Part shown: piece by piece, positions 25,642 through 34,970 of the stretch | Layout of the letters: each line of letters starts with the position of its first letter | How positions within the stretch are numbered: position 1 is the stretch's first letter | Source: Natrinema amylolyticus_A | GTDB taxonomy: Archaea > Halobacteriota > Halobacteria > Halobacteriales > Natrialbaceae | Direction: 5' to 3' | Length of the DNA stretch: 64,000 nucleotides | NCBI RefSeq assembly: GCF_042678045.1 | Contig: NZ_JBHUDI010000010.1 | Location: 1-64,000, forward strand | Notes under the pieces: model-generated | Seen by the model: only the letters and a program-made list of their open reading frames with translations | Told to the model about the DNA's origin: nothing | Database searches by the model: none | Program-made: the position numbers and the translations under genes

Positions 25642-26361
25642 ATGGCAGACGACCAATCGGAACCACAGGAACTCGAGGACATCAGCGGCGTCGGCTCGAG
25701 CAAGGCAGATGCCCTGCGCGAAGCCGGCTTCGAGTCCATCGAGGACGTCAAGGAGGCCGACCAGGACGACCTGGCCGAGGCCGACGGTATCGGGAACGCA
25801 CTCGCTGCCCGTATCAAAGCCGACGTCGGTGACCTCGAGGTCACCGAGGAGACCGAGGCCGAGATCGAAGACGAGGGCGTCGAGGAAGAAGCCGAACCGG
25901 ACGAGGACGTCGAGACCGAACTGCAGCCCCGCGGGCTGACCGAGAAGACGCCCGACCTCTCCGAGGACGAGGAGCGACTCCTCGCCCGTCGGAAGAGCGA
26001 AGGGAAACCGCAGTTCAATCGACAGGACTACCACAAGAAAAAGCGCACACCGGAATCCTGGCGTCGACCCCGCGGGCAGCTGTCCAAGCAGCGCCGCGGC
26101 GTCAAGGGCAAGGGCCCGACAGTCCAGGCCGGCTTCCGCACGCCGAAAGCCGTTCGGGGCAAACACCCCAGCGGCTTCGAGGAAGTCTACGTCGAGAACG
26201 TAGACGACCTCGAGGGCGTCGACGGCTCTCGCGAGGCGGTCCGCATCGCTTCCGCCGTTGGTGCGCGCAAGCGCGAACGGATCGAAGAGGAAGCCGAGGA
26301 GCAGGGCGTCCGCGTCCTGAACCCGACCTACGAGGAAGTCGAGGTGGAATCAGATGACTGA
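25642..26361 (+). CDS. rpl32e: 50S ribosomal protein L32e with N-terminal helix-hairpin-helix extension
   Basis: A 239-residue protein, far longer than the L32e core (about 110-130 residues). Residues 5-60 form a helix-hairpin-helix repeat (ISGVGSSKADALREAG and EADGIGNALAARIKAD), then an acidic linker, then L32e proper from about residue 110 (RQDYHKKKRTPESWRRPRG onward). The extension is known in haloarchaeal L32e. Overlaps rpl19e by 8 bp. Confidence 0.95.
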   Translation: MADDQSEPQELEDISGVGSSKADALREAGFESIEDVKEADQDDLAEADGIGNALAARIKADVGDLEVTEETEAEIEDEGVEEEAEPDEDVETELQPRGLTEKTPDLSEDEERLLARRKSEGKPQFNRQDYHKKKRTPESWRRPRGQLSKQRRGVKGKGPTVQAGFRTPKAVRGKHPSGFEEVYVENVDDLEGVDGSREAVRIASAVGARKRERIEEEAEEQGVRVLNPTYEEVEVESDD

Positions 26362-26803
26362 TCTCTCCGCACAGAAGCGACTGGCGGCCGACGTCTTAGA
26401 CGTCGGCGAGAACCGCGTCTGGCTCGACCCCGAAGCCCAGGGCGACATCGCCGAAGCGATCACCCGCGACGAGATCCGCGAACTCGTTGACGACGGTCGC
26501 ATTCAGGCTGACGAACCCTCGGGCAACTCCCGTGGTCGCGCCCGCGAGCGCAACGCAAAGCGCTCTTACGGCCACCAGAAGGGCCACGGCAAGCGCCGCG
26601 GCAAGAAGGGCGCACGCCAGAACGAGAAAGAGGACTGGCAGAACAAGATCCGCGCACAGCGACGGAAACTACGCGAACTCCGCGACAAGGGCGAGCTGAC
26701 GCCCACGCAGTACCGCGAGCTCTACAAGAAGGCTGGCGGTGGCGAGTTCCGTAGCGTCCGGTACCTGTTGAACTACATCGACGACAACTACGGTGACCAA
26801 TAA
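26354..26803 (+). CDS. rpl19e: 50S ribosomal protein L19e
   Basis: A 149-residue archaeal/eukaryotic L19e. It starts LSAQKRLAADVL and has the long basic helix region SYGHQKGHGKRRGKKGARQ that threads through the large subunit. Overlaps rpl32e by 8 bp and rpl18 by one base. Confidence 0.96.
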   Translation: MTDLSAQKRLAADVLDVGENRVWLDPEAQGDIAEAITRDEIRELVDDGRIQADEPSGNSRGRARERNAKRSYGHQKGHGKRRGKKGARQNEKEDWQNKIRAQRRKLRELRDKGELTPTQYRELYKKAGGGEFRSVRYLLNYIDDNYGDQ

Positions 26804-27351
26804 TGGCGACAGGACCACGATACAAAGTGCCGATGCGGCGTCGCCGTGAGGTCCGGACGGACTACCACCAGAGGTTGCGCCTGCTGAAATCGGGTAAGCC
26901 CCGTCTCGTTGCTCGCAAGAGCAACAAGCACACTACGGCGCAGCTGATCACTCCCGGACCTCAGGGAGACGAGACGCTCGCAAGCGCACACTCGAGCGAT
27001 CTGGCGGAGTACGGCTGGGAAGCACCCACGAGCAACATTTCCGCGGCGTACCTGACCGGCCTGCTGGCCGGCACACGAGCCGTCGAGGCCGGCCTCGAGG
27101 AAGCAGTCCTCGACATCGGTCTCAACACGGCCACGCCCGGGAACAAGGTGTTCGCGGTACAGGAGGGCGCGATCGACGCCGGCCTCGAGATCCCGCACAA
27201 CGACAGCGTGCTGGCCGACTGGTCGCGCACTCGCGGCGAGCACATCGCCGAGTACGCCGAACAGCTCGACGAGCCGCTGTACAGCGGTGACTTCGACGCA
27301 ACCGAGCTTCCAGAACACTTCGACGAGGTACGAGAGGCGATTCTCGAATGA
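26803..27351 (+). CDS. rpl18: 50S ribosomal protein L18
   Basis: A 182-residue L18p (eukaryotic L5-like) that binds 5S rRNA together with L5. The basic N-terminus GPRYKVPMRRRREVRTDYH and the segment LAGTRAVEAGLEEAVLDIG are characteristic. Overlaps rps5 by 4 bp. Confidence 0.96.
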   Translation: MATGPRYKVPMRRRREVRTDYHQRLRLLKSGKPRLVARKSNKHTTAQLITPGPQGDETLASAHSSDLAEYGWEAPTSNISAAYLTGLLAGTRAVEAGLEEAVLDIGLNTATPGNKVFAVQEGAIDAGLEIPHNDSVLADWSRTRGEHIAEYAEQLDEPLYSGDFDATELPEHFDEVREAILE

Positions 27352-28004
27352 GCGCAAACGACTACAACGACGGCGGTTGGCAGCCCGTCACCCGTCTCGG
27401 CCGGATGGTCCAGGAGGGCGAGATCGACGACATGGAGACCGCCCTCAACTCGGGCCTCCCGCTGAAGGAACCCGAACTCGTCGACCAACTCCTTCCCGGA
27501 CTGGAAGACGAGGTACTGGACATCAACATGGTCCAGCGGATGACCGACTCCGGACGACGCGTGAAGTTCCGTTGCGTCGTCGCAGTCGGGAACCGCGATG
27601 GCTTCGTCGGCTACGCCGAGGGTCGAGACGACCAGGTCGGGTCTGCCATCCAGAAGGCGATCGGCATCGCGAAGCTGAACATGATCAAGGTGCCCCGCGG
27701 CTCGGGCTCCTGGGAGGACCGCTCGGACCGGCCCCACTCGCTGACCCGACGGACGACCGGCAAGGCCGGCTCCGTCGAAGTCGAGGTCATTCCAGCCCCC
27801 GAAGGGCTCGGGCTGGCTGCAAGCGACACCGTCCGTGCCGTCCTCGAACTGGCCGGCATCGAAAACGCCTGGACCAAGAGCCACGGCAACACCCGAACAA
27901 CGGTCAACCTGGCGAAGGCGACGTTCAACGCACTCGAGAACGCCTCGCAGTCGCGCCAGCCACGCCGGAACCGCGGTGAGGAACGCGAGGTGGCCGATCA
28001 ATGA
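27348..28004 (+). CDS. rps5: 30S ribosomal protein S5
   Basis: A 218-residue S5p at the decoding-site shoulder. The double-stranded-RNA-binding-like N-domain (VLDINMVQRMTDSGRRVKF, VAVGNRDGFVGYA) and the C-domain ending in a basic stretch are intact. Overlaps rpl18 and rpl30 by 4 bp each. Confidence 0.96.
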   Translation: MSANDYNDGGWQPVTRLGRMVQEGEIDDMETALNSGLPLKEPELVDQLLPGLEDEVLDINMVQRMTDSGRRVKFRCVVAVGNRDGFVGYAEGRDDQVGSAIQKAIGIAKLNMIKVPRGSGSWEDRSDRPHSLTRRTTGKAGSVEVEVIPAPEGLGLAASDTVRAVLELAGIENAWTKSHGNTRTTVNLAKATFNALENASQSRQPRRNRGEEREVADQ

Positions 28005-28468
28005 AAGCGATCGTCCAGGTTCGCGGCGAAGTGAACCGACAGGAAGACGTCCAGGACACCCTGGAGATGCTCAACATCCACAGCGTCAACCACTGTGCGC
28101 TCGTCCCCGAGACCGACGCGTACAACGGGATGGTCGCCAAGGTCAACGACTACGTTGCCCACGGCGAACCCGACGCCGACGTGCTCGAGACGCTGCTCGC
28201 AAAACGTGCCGAGCCCCTTGAGGGCAAGCAGGCAGACGTCGACGAGGAGTGGCTCGCCGAGAACACCGACTACGACGACTTCGGTGCGCTGGCCGAGGCA
28301 CTGCTCGCCGAGGAGACGACGCTCCGTGACGAAGGCCTGTCGCCGACGCTTCGGCTTCACCCCCCGCGGGGCGGTCACGAGGGTATCAAGAAGCCGACCG
28401 CCGAGGGCGGCCAACTCGGAAAGCATACAACCGGGGAGATTAACGACCTCCTAGAATCGATGCGATAA
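28001..28468 (+). CDS. rpl30: 50S ribosomal protein L30
   Basis: A 155-residue L30p/L7e-type protein. The start MKAIVQVRGEVNRQEDV and the end around LRLHPPRGGHEGIKKP match the archaeal long form. rpl15 begins 2 bp after the stop. Confidence 0.96.
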   Translation: MKAIVQVRGEVNRQEDVQDTLEMLNIHSVNHCALVPETDAYNGMVAKVNDYVAHGEPDADVLETLLAKRAEPLEGKQADVDEEWLAENTDYDDFGALAEALLAEETTLRDEGLSPTLRLHPPRGGHEGIKKPTAEGGQLGKHTTGEINDLLESMR

Positions 28469-28470
28469 CC

Positions 28471-28965
28471 ATGACGAGCAAAAAACGACGCCAGCGCGGC
28501 TCGCGAACCCACAGCGGCGGCTCCCACAAAAACCGACGTGGTGCGGGCCATCGCGGTGGCCGCGGCCGTGCCGGGCGCAGCAAACACGAGTTCCACAACT
28601 ACGAACCGAAGGGTAAACACGGCTTCAAGCGACCCCACGACATCCGCGAGGAGGTCCTCGAGATCGACGTCCAGAAGCTCGACGAGGACGCCATCCTCTA
28701 CGTCGCGGATGATCTCGCCGAGGAGACCGGCGACGGCTACGAACTCGACGCACGCGACATCGTCGAGGACGGCCACGAGGCCGACGTCGTCAAGGTCCTG
28801 GGCTCGGGTCAGGTCCGCAACCAGCTGACGGTCACCGCGGACGCCTTCTCCGACGCAGCCGAGGAGAAACTCGAGGCCGCCGGCGGTGAGGCGGTCCTCT
28901 CCGAGCGCGGCGAGGAACGGGCGGCCGAGGACGCTGACGCCGACACCGAACAGGACGAGGAATAA
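28471..28965 (+). CDS. rpl15: 50S ribosomal protein L15
   Basis: A 164-residue L15p. The basic glycine-rich N-terminus (KKRRQRGSRTHSGGSHKNRR and GAGHRGGRGRAGRSKHEF) penetrates rRNA; the C-terminal domain is acidic with a short Glu/Asp tail. secY starts 2 bp downstream. Confidence 0.96.
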   Translation: MTSKKRRQRGSRTHSGGSHKNRRGAGHRGGRGRAGRSKHEFHNYEPKGKHGFKRPHDIREEVLEIDVQKLDEDAILYVADDLAEETGDGYELDARDIVEDGHEADVVKVLGSGQVRNQLTVTADAFSDAAEEKLEAAGGEAVLSERGEERAAEDADADTEQDEE

Positions 28966-28967
28966 CT

Positions 28968-30428
28968 ATGGGATGGAAGGAAGCCGCTGAACCGGTCCTA
29001 ACGAGGATGCCAGCAGTGCGCCGTCCGGAGGGGCACGTCCCCTTCAAAGAGAAGCTGATGTGGACGGCCGGGATCCTCATGTTGTATTTCTTCCTGACGA
29101 ACATCACGCTGCTCGGTGTGCAGACGGGCCAAGGGGGCGACCTCTTTGGGCAGTTCCGCGCGATCCTCGCGGGTGCCCAGGGGTCGGTGCTCCAGGTTGG
29201 TATCGGACCGATCGTCACTGCGAGCATCGTCTTGCAGTTGCTCGGCGGTGCGAACCTGCTCGGCCTCGATACGGACGATCCGCGTGATCAGGTCCTCTAC
29301 CAGGGCCTTCAGAAGCTGCTGGTCGTCGTGATGGTTGCGTTGACTGCGCTCCCGATGGTGTTCGCCGGCGGCTTCCTGCCAGCCCAGCCGTCGCTGCAAC
29401 TCGGCGGACTCGTCCTTGAACAGACGCAGGTTCAGCTGCTCATCTTCGCCCAGATCTTCGTTGGCGGGGTCCTCATCCTCTACATGGACGAGGTCGTCAG
29501 CAAGTGGGGCGTCGGCAGCGGGATCGGGCTGTTCATCATCGCCGGCGTGAGCCAGCGACTGGTCGCTGGACTTGTTCAGCCCGCGACTGGCGGGTTCTTC
29601 TTCGACTGGTACCGCATTCTGACCGGTCAGGTCGAAGTCGGCTCACTCGTCTCGGGTGCCGGTTTACAGACGCTGTTGATCGGCGACGGACACATCATCG
29701 CGCTGCTGACGACGCTGCTGATCTTCGGGATCGTCGTCTACGCGGAGTCGGTCCGTGTCGAGATCCCGCTGAGCCACGCCCGCGTCAAGGGCGCACGCGG
29801 ACGCTTCCCCGTGAAGCTCATCTACGCGAGCGTCCTGCCGATGATCCTCGTTCGTGCAGTCCAGGCGAACGTCCAGTTTATGGGCCAGATCCTCAACAGC
29901 CAGTTGGGCAGTATGCCGAGCTGGCTCGGCACCTACTCGCAGGGCCAGCCTGACGGTGGGTTGTTCTACTATCTGGCACCGATCTACGCGCCACAGGACT
30001 GGATGTGGTGGACGGCGAACGTCTCCCAGGAGTGGTGGCAGGTAATGATCCGGATCGGCATCGACGTCACGTTCATGGTCGTCGGTGGTGCGATCTTCGC
30101 TATCTTCTGGGTCGAGACTACGGACATGGGCCCCGAAGCGACGGCGAAGCAGATCCAGAACTCCGGGATGCAGATCCCTGGCTTCCGACAAAACGTCGGC
30201 GTCATCGAGAAGGTCATGGAGCGGTACATTCCGCAGGTGACCGTCATCGGTGGTGCACTGGTCGGCCTGCTGGCCGTCTGGGCGAACATGCTCGGTACTA
30301 TCGGTTCCGTCTCCGGGACCGGGCTGCTGCTGGCTGTCTCCATCACGTACAAGCTCTACGAGGAGATCGCCGAAGAGCAGCTCATGGAGATGCACCCGAT
30401 GATGCGCCAGATGTTCGGTAACGAATAA
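28968..30428 (+). CDS. secY: Preprotein translocase subunit SecY
   Basis: A 486-residue channel subunit of the Sec translocon with ten membrane helices. The N-terminus through FLTNITLLGVQ contains the first helix; the plug region and the SHARVKGARGRFPVKLIYAS loop (cytosolic ribosome-binding side) are present. It is the last gene of the ribosomal block. In many archaea adk follows directly; here adk is about 11.4 kb away. Confidence 0.97.
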   Translation: MGWKEAAEPVLTRMPAVRRPEGHVPFKEKLMWTAGILMLYFFLTNITLLGVQTGQGGDLFGQFRAILAGAQGSVLQVGIGPIVTASIVLQLLGGANLLGLDTDDPRDQVLYQGLQKLLVVVMVALTALPMVFAGGFLPAQPSLQLGGLVLEQTQVQLLIFAQIFVGGVLILYMDEVVSKWGVGSGIGLFIIAGVSQRLVAGLVQPATGGFFFDWYRILTGQVEVGSLVSGAGLQTLLIGDGHIIALLTTLLIFGIVVYAESVRVEIPLSHARVKGARGRFPVKLIYASVLPMILVRAVQANVQFMGQILNSQLGSMPSWLGTYSQGQPDGGLFYYLAPIYAPQDWMWWTANVSQEWWQVMIRIGIDVTFMVVGGAIFAIFWVETTDMGPEATAKQIQNSGMQIPGFRQNVGVIEKVMERYIPQVTVIGGALVGLLAVWANMLGTIGSVSGTGLLLAVSITYKLYEEIAEEQLMEMHPMMRQMFGNE

Positions 30429-31046
30429 CGAACACCTGGGCTTTTCTCCATTCGATAAATCAGATACATCTGTCTCGTTCTGATCGAGCCTGCAGCGAGG
30501 GGTGGTCGCCCCGACAGCGTTCCCACGAGCGCCGAAGCTGCTGGCGCTGGTGCGAACACGACCTCCAAAAAGCAGAACAACGAGTAGCAGCCACTCCAGC
30601 GGTACGAATTCAGCCATCGTCACCGTGTGAGGTGCCCTGGAGCTGATACTGCCGGACAGAACTATGTGAAGCTCGATCGCTCGGACGCGGCTGTCGCCGC
30701 CGACGGTCGGCTGTCGCGATCGACTCCGCACTGACTGCTGTTCGGAAGTATGAGCAGTTCGAGACGCTCCGCGTCTCGTCAGTGAAGGTGCGCGGATTTG
30801 CACTATGTGTCTGTATCACAGCCGCTTCGCGTTTTCCCTCACGAGAAAACTTCGCCTCCCACGGCAACGTAACCCGACTGGTAGCGATTCCGATGAGATC
30901 GGCCGATCCGCATAACCTTCGGTTTCGCCCGCTCACGGGCCACCTCCGGTCTTCCGAACGACTCGTCGCATTCGCCTCGTACAGCCGGTAAACGGAGTCC
31001 CCACCGCTGTCAGTGTTTCCGATTGCTAGTGAATAGATAGGCAGAA
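30429..31046. other. Intergenic region downstream of secY
   Basis: No convincing gene. It contains a short T-rich stretch after the secY stop, a perfect 7-bp hairpin (GAGACGC 30761-30767 and GCGTCTC 30771-30777, loop TCC), and a minus-strand hydrophobic stretch starting at 30617 that faintly resembles a TatA N-terminus. Base composition becomes AT-richer toward 31000. Confidence 0.5.
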
Positions 31047-31142
31047 ATTACCATTCTCCGTAATATCACGAATAGATGACAACAAAGGATGGCAATCCGA
31101 TAATACACTCAAATGATAGTGTACCTTACCATCTCTGGTAAT
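31047..31142. promoter_or_regulatory. Paired 18-bp imperfect palindromes, candidate operators
   Basis: Two related palindromic sites, 31047-31064 (arms ATTAC/GTAAT) and 31125-31142 (arms TTACC/GGTAA), share most of their 18 bases and are 78 bp apart centre to centre. The second ends just before the TATA element of the glycosyltransferase gene. This is the layout of a regulator binding pair; no regulator gene is adjacent. Confidence 0.5.
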
Positions 31143-31148
31143 GTAATA

Positions 31149-31158
31149 CTATTATAGG
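31149..31158 (+). promoter_or_regulatory. TATA box of the glycosyltransferase gene
   Basis: CTATTATAGG, 21-30 bp before the ATG at 31179, predicting a leaderless or nearly leaderless transcript. Confidence 0.6.
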
Positions 31159-31178
31159 ATTCTTGTCTACTGTCCCGT

Positions 31179-32339
31179 ATGAAAATCGGAATATATCACG
31201 ATAACGTGGGGACCAGACACGCCGGTGGCATCGCCATTTACGCGCGAAAGATGGCGATCGAACTCGCGAAATCGAACAAGGTTCACGTCTACACGCAAGG
31301 TGGGGACGTCGTATCGACACTGGTGGAATCGGATGCCAACATTGTCGAGACGCCGACGTTTGACCTGCCGTCGTTTAGCGGTCGGCTGTCGTCACTCGTC
31401 GGAAATCCGCTCCCGTTCGGCCGGCAGGACGTGTCTAAACTCGGGATGATCGGCTGGTCGGCACACAACGGTGTGATCGATCACATCGACGACCACGTGG
31501 ATGTTCTCATCACATTCCAAACGATCGACGATCTCTTACTGTCGAATCTCGTGGACGTCCCGACGATTCGGGGTTTTCTCAGCGACCGAAGCGCGGGAAT
31601 CGCTTCGGGACTTCGCGAGCAATACTCCCAGACTGAAACCAACTTTGCCAACACACCGTACCTCGCCGAGCAGGTCGCTGATAGGTTCGACACCGAGGTC
31701 CACGGAGTCATCCCTACGGGTGTAGACACCGAGACGTTCCGTCCGACGGCCGAACCAGCGTTCCAGCATGACGATCCGACCGTTCTTTTCGTCGGAAGAC
31801 TCGTCGAGTCGAAAGGAATCTTCGATCTTCTCGAAGCCGTCGCGCGACTCGAGGAACGAGTCCACCTGCGTATCGTCGGAACGGGGAGCGAAGCGGAGGC
31901 GGTCGACCGTCGGTCTGCGGAACTCGGTATCGCGGATCGCGTTGCTCTCGAGGGCGAAGTACCACACACCGACCTCCCCGGCTATTACGCCGCCGCCGAT
32001 ATCTTCTGTCTCCCCACTCACGTCGATAGTTTCGCTACGGTCAACCTCGAAGCGATGGCCTGCGGAGCACCGGTTGTAACCACTGATCTCGAGGGGATCA
32101 AAACCTATCTAACGCCGGATGAAAACGGGGTAGTCGTCCCGCCGGGCGACCGAAATCGGCTCGCTGACGCGCTCGCTGAACTCCTCTCCGACCCGAGTCG
32201 GCGCCGAATGCTGGGGGTACAAGCGCGGCGTCGAGCCTGCGAGTTCACCTGGAGTCAACAGGCAACGCAACTCGAAGAATTCTGCGCTACCGTTCTGGGC
32301 GTCGACCGTACCAAAGAGGCTCCCTTGGTGGCTGCCTAA
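31179..32339 (+). CDS. Family-4 glycosyltransferase
   Basis: A 386-residue GT-B-fold enzyme. The N-terminal domain starts MKIGIYHDNVGTRHAGGI. The C-terminal donor-binding domain has IPTGVDTETFRP (178-189), FVGRLVESKGIFDLLEAV (204-221) and the retaining-GT4 E-x7-E region at 283-291, where the first acid is Asp (D283) and the second Glu (E291). It probably adds a sugar to a surface glycan or N-glycan lipid carrier. Codon use and flanking DNA are more AT-rich than in the ribosomal block. The flippase gene 387 bp downstream points to one surface-polysaccharide function. Confidence 0.88.
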   Translation: MKIGIYHDNVGTRHAGGIAIYARKMAIELAKSNKVHVYTQGGDVVSTLVESDANIVETPTFDLPSFSGRLSSLVGNPLPFGRQDVSKLGMIGWSAHNGVIDHIDDHVDVLITFQTIDDLLLSNLVDVPTIRGFLSDRSAGIASGLREQYSQTETNFANTPYLAEQVADRFDTEVHGVIPTGVDTETFRPTAEPAFQHDDPTVLFVGRLVESKGIFDLLEAVARLEERVHLRIVGTGSEAEAVDRRSAELGIADRVALEGEVPHTDLPGYYAAADIFCLPTHVDSFATVNLEAMACGAPVVTTDLEGIKTYLTPDENGVVVPPGDRNRLADALAELLSDPSRRRMLGVQARRRACEFTWSQQATQLEEFCATVLGVDRTKEAPLVAA

Positions 32340-32419
32340 CTCACGCGTGAGGAGGGTACAGAGTCGCGAAAATCGGCTCAAGGCGCTTCGTATTCTATAG
32401 TAACAACTGAGACGATTGA

Positions 32420-32455
32420 CACACCGATCGCACAGCAGTCGTGCGATCAGGTGTG
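32420..32455. terminator. Large hairpin downstream of the glycosyltransferase gene
   Basis: CACACCGATCGCAC (32420-32433) pairs with 32441-32455 with a single bulged base and a 7-base loop. It starts 80 bp after the stop. It may end transcription or be the trace of an inserted element; the other DNA of the 32340-32726 gap is AT-rich with no gene. Confidence 0.45.
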
Positions 32456-32726
32456 CAGTGACGTGCAGTGGCTACTGCAGGAATTGACTACGTAGAATAC
32501 CGGCGACGACCGATAGGCTCCGTGAAACGAAGATATGAGGTGGATTACAATGATTCTACTCCTCTTGTGACACACTTGAGAACCAAATGATCCTCACTTC
32601 GTTCAGCGACTGGTGTCGGAAAATCACCTTGTCGTGTTCGTCCGACGGAAGTGACAAAAGTGGTGCAATAACTCGGCCGAACAATGCATCGGACCGAACT
32701 CGAGAGACGCTTCCGAGAGCAAAATA

Positions 32727-34193
32727 ATGGCAGTAGTTGACCGAATTATCAGGGGGTTCAAGGCCACGCTCGGCGCGCGACTCGTTAATAATATAGCCAA
32801 CGGGCTGTTGATGTTATTACTTGCGCGTGTCTTACTGACGCCTGATGAGTACGGCCTCCTGTTTCTCGTGATTGCGATCGTCTCTGTGGCACAGCTCGGC
32901 TCCGACCTCGGACTCGCACGGTCGGCTGCACGGTATGTCTCGGAGCGAAAAGAAACCGATCCGTCGTCGATACCATTCATTCTCCGACTCTCCCTGAAGT
33001 ATCGGTTAGTGCTGATCGGCCTTGTTGTCGGGATTCTCATCGGAGGGCGCCACCTCTTTGCTACTGTCCTCAATGTGCCAGAGTTATCTGTTCTGCTGGT
33101 ACTCGGCGCGGTCTACCTCGTTTTCCTGTCGCTCAGCACCTATCACAAAACGATCTTCCAGGGATTCAACCAGGTGGATCTGAGTGCTATTGTCGAAGTC
33201 GCTAATAACGTTACACGTGTCGTGTTCGTCGTCGCGTTAACGCTTCTTGGGTTCGGTGTCGTCGGTGCGCTGTTCGGATATATACTCGGACTTGCCTTTG
33301 CGACGATTATCGGGTCGGTACTCCTCTATCGCCGCTTCTACACGGAATATCCCGACGGTGATGGGAGCCGTTTACTCCGAAACCAACTTCTGAAATACAG
33401 CGTTCCCCTGACGGCGTCTCACAGCGCAAATATCCTCGATCGACGCGTCGACACGATCCTCGTCGGCTTCTTCATTAATCCCGTCGCGGTCAGTTACTAC
33501 GTACTCGGGAAACAGATCTCTGAATTCGTGACCGTCCCGTCGGGATCGCTCGGGTTCTCCGTCTCTCCAGCGTTCGGCGAACAAAAAGCGAACGATTCCC
33601 TCGATCGCGCAGCGCGTATCTACGAAACGTCGCTGCAGTACATCCTTTTACTTTATATCCCCGCTGCGGTCGGTATGGTCCTCGTTGCGGAGCCGACCAT
33701 TACGCTCATCTTCGGTGCCGACTATGCAGATGCGGCTCCCGTTTTGCAGGTTCTCGGCATATACGTCGTGTTCCAATCCATCACAGACGTGACGACGAAC
33801 GGACTGGACTATTTAGGGCGGGCAAATGCGCGCGCGATAGCCAAGGGGGTGACCTCGGTCGGGAACGTTCTTCTCAATATCGTACTCATACCGATCTACG
33901 GCGCTGCCGGGGCGGCCCTTGCAACGGTAGTGACGTTCGGCATCTACACCCTGGTGAACGTGTACGTTATGCATCTAGAGCTCTCGCTGAATTTTCGTCG
34001 AATCGGGCGCGCCCTCGTACTTGCGAGTGCGATCGCTGCCGTAATGGGTATCTCGGTGCTGTTCTTCGTTCAGTACGTCTCCACGATCCCGGCGCTGCTG
34101 GGTGTGATCGCGTTTGGCGTACTCATCTGGGGCGTGTTAGCGACCCTTAGTGGAATGGTAGATCCCCGTGAGACTGTCGCACAACTGATGTAG
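32727..34193 (+). CDS. Polysaccharide flippase (Wzx/MATE-like)
   Basis: A 488-residue protein with about 14 hydrophobic segments, of the Wzx/MurJ branch of the MOP exporter superfamily. The N-terminus (VDRIIRGFKATLGARLVNN, then ARVLLTPDEYGLLFLV) is typical. It would flip lipid-linked glycans across the membrane. It pairs functionally with the upstream GT4. A hairpin begins immediately after its stop. Confidence 0.88.
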   Translation: MAVVDRIIRGFKATLGARLVNNIANGLLMLLLARVLLTPDEYGLLFLVIAIVSVAQLGSDLGLARSAARYVSERKETDPSSIPFILRLSLKYRLVLIGLVVGILIGGRHLFATVLNVPELSVLLVLGAVYLVFLSLSTYHKTIFQGFNQVDLSAIVEVANNVTRVVFVVALTLLGFGVVGALFGYILGLAFATIIGSVLLYRRFYTEYPDGDGSRLLRNQLLKYSVPLTASHSANILDRRVDTILVGFFINPVAVSYYVLGKQISEFVTVPSGSLGFSVSPAFGEQKANDSLDRAARIYETSLQYILLLYIPAAVGMVLVAEPTITLIFGADYADAAPVLQVLGIYVVFQSITDVTTNGLDYLGRANARAIAKGVTSVGNVLLNIVLIPIYGAAGAALATVVTFGIYTLVNVYVMHLELSLNFRRIGRALVLASAIAAVMGISVLFFVQYVSTIPALLGVIAFGVLIWGVLATLSGMVDPRETVAQLM

Positions 34194-34209
34194 TCTCCGC
34201 TTTCGGAGA
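34194..34209 (+). terminator. Hairpin abutting the flippase stop codon
   Basis: TCTCCG (34194-34199) and CGGAGA (34204-34209) with loop CTTT begin at the first base after the TAG. Probably a transcript end. Confidence 0.45.
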
Positions 34210-34565
34210 TAACGCTGCGATCCACAGCCGACGAAACTGCAGTCTCCATTCAAACGAGACGATCCGACAATACTCATCGCAACCCCCTGGACTGATGTCG
34301 GAGGAGAGGGCAGCTGCGATGCAGTCTCTCCCGAACCAGCGTCTTCGGTCGATTTTGCGGTGTTTTCGGACGACATCCACGAATACAGTTCGGGCGGTAA
34401 CACTCGGTGTTCGAGACGTGACGTGGTCACTCGGAATCGCGGACGTTCGTCGAGAGAGAAAGAAAAGCGAACCGTGAACGATGAGGCTTCATGGTCGATA
34501 CCGATCGATTGCCGAGGCGAGAACAGGTCAGTTCAGTGGCCCAGTCGACACTGCGTTGCAGCGCC
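34210..34565. other. Intergenic region, no gene seen
   Basis: Both the plus-strand flippase and the minus-strand cytochrome oxidase subunit end toward this region. Short open frames are arginine-rich shadows. No RNA gene or clear repeat was found. Confidence 0.5.
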
Positions 34566-34829
34566 TTACTGGATCGAGTAGCCTGCTGCGAGCGTGAGCA
34601 GGACGACCATAAACGCCGCGACGGCCATCATGTAACTGACCGCTCGTGGCTCGTATTTGAGATGCTGGAAGTAACCAGCGATCAGTCCAACCTTGATGGC
34701 TGCCAGAACCATCGTACCACCTATTGCCATTCCGTAGGTGAAGAAGTCGAAGTGGAAGAAGACGAACTTCCCCGTAGCCAGCAGTACCAGTGCCACGTAA
34801 ATCAATGTGTAGTTCCGAATGCTCGCCAT
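34566..34829 (-). CDS. Cytochrome c oxidase subunit IV-like small membrane protein
   Basis: An 87-residue protein with three hydrophobic helices (YTLIYVALVLLATGKFVFF, then YGMAIGGTMVLAAIKVGLIA, then a C-terminal helix), matching the prokaryotic COX4 family that stabilises subunits I and III of haem-copper oxidases. It is 2.3 kb from the main cox genes on the same strand and has its own TATA-like element (minus strand TATAAGTATC, near 34852-34861), so it is probably transcribed separately. Confidence 0.8.
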   Translation of the reverse strand: MASIRNYTLIYVALVLLATGKFVFFHFDFFTYGMAIGGTMVLAAIKVGLIAGYFQHLKYEPRAVSYMMAVAAFMVVLLTLAAGYSIQ

Positions 34830-34970
34830 TGGTGGGGAATGTGGGGGACTGATACTTATAGCTTCCTCATACGATCGATTGGCTGCGACTCGATGTGTAC
34901 GCAGCCGTCCGCATCACGATCACATCGAAGCGACACGTAGATGCAACGCCAGTTCGAAGAGCCGACAATG

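Noticed and set aside
29664..30803. Long minus-strand open frame (379 codons) antisense to secY
   Set aside because: GC-rich haloarchaeal genes produce long antisense frames; the secY frame is clearly the coding one. Only its first part outside secY is mentioned as a weak TatA-like remnant.
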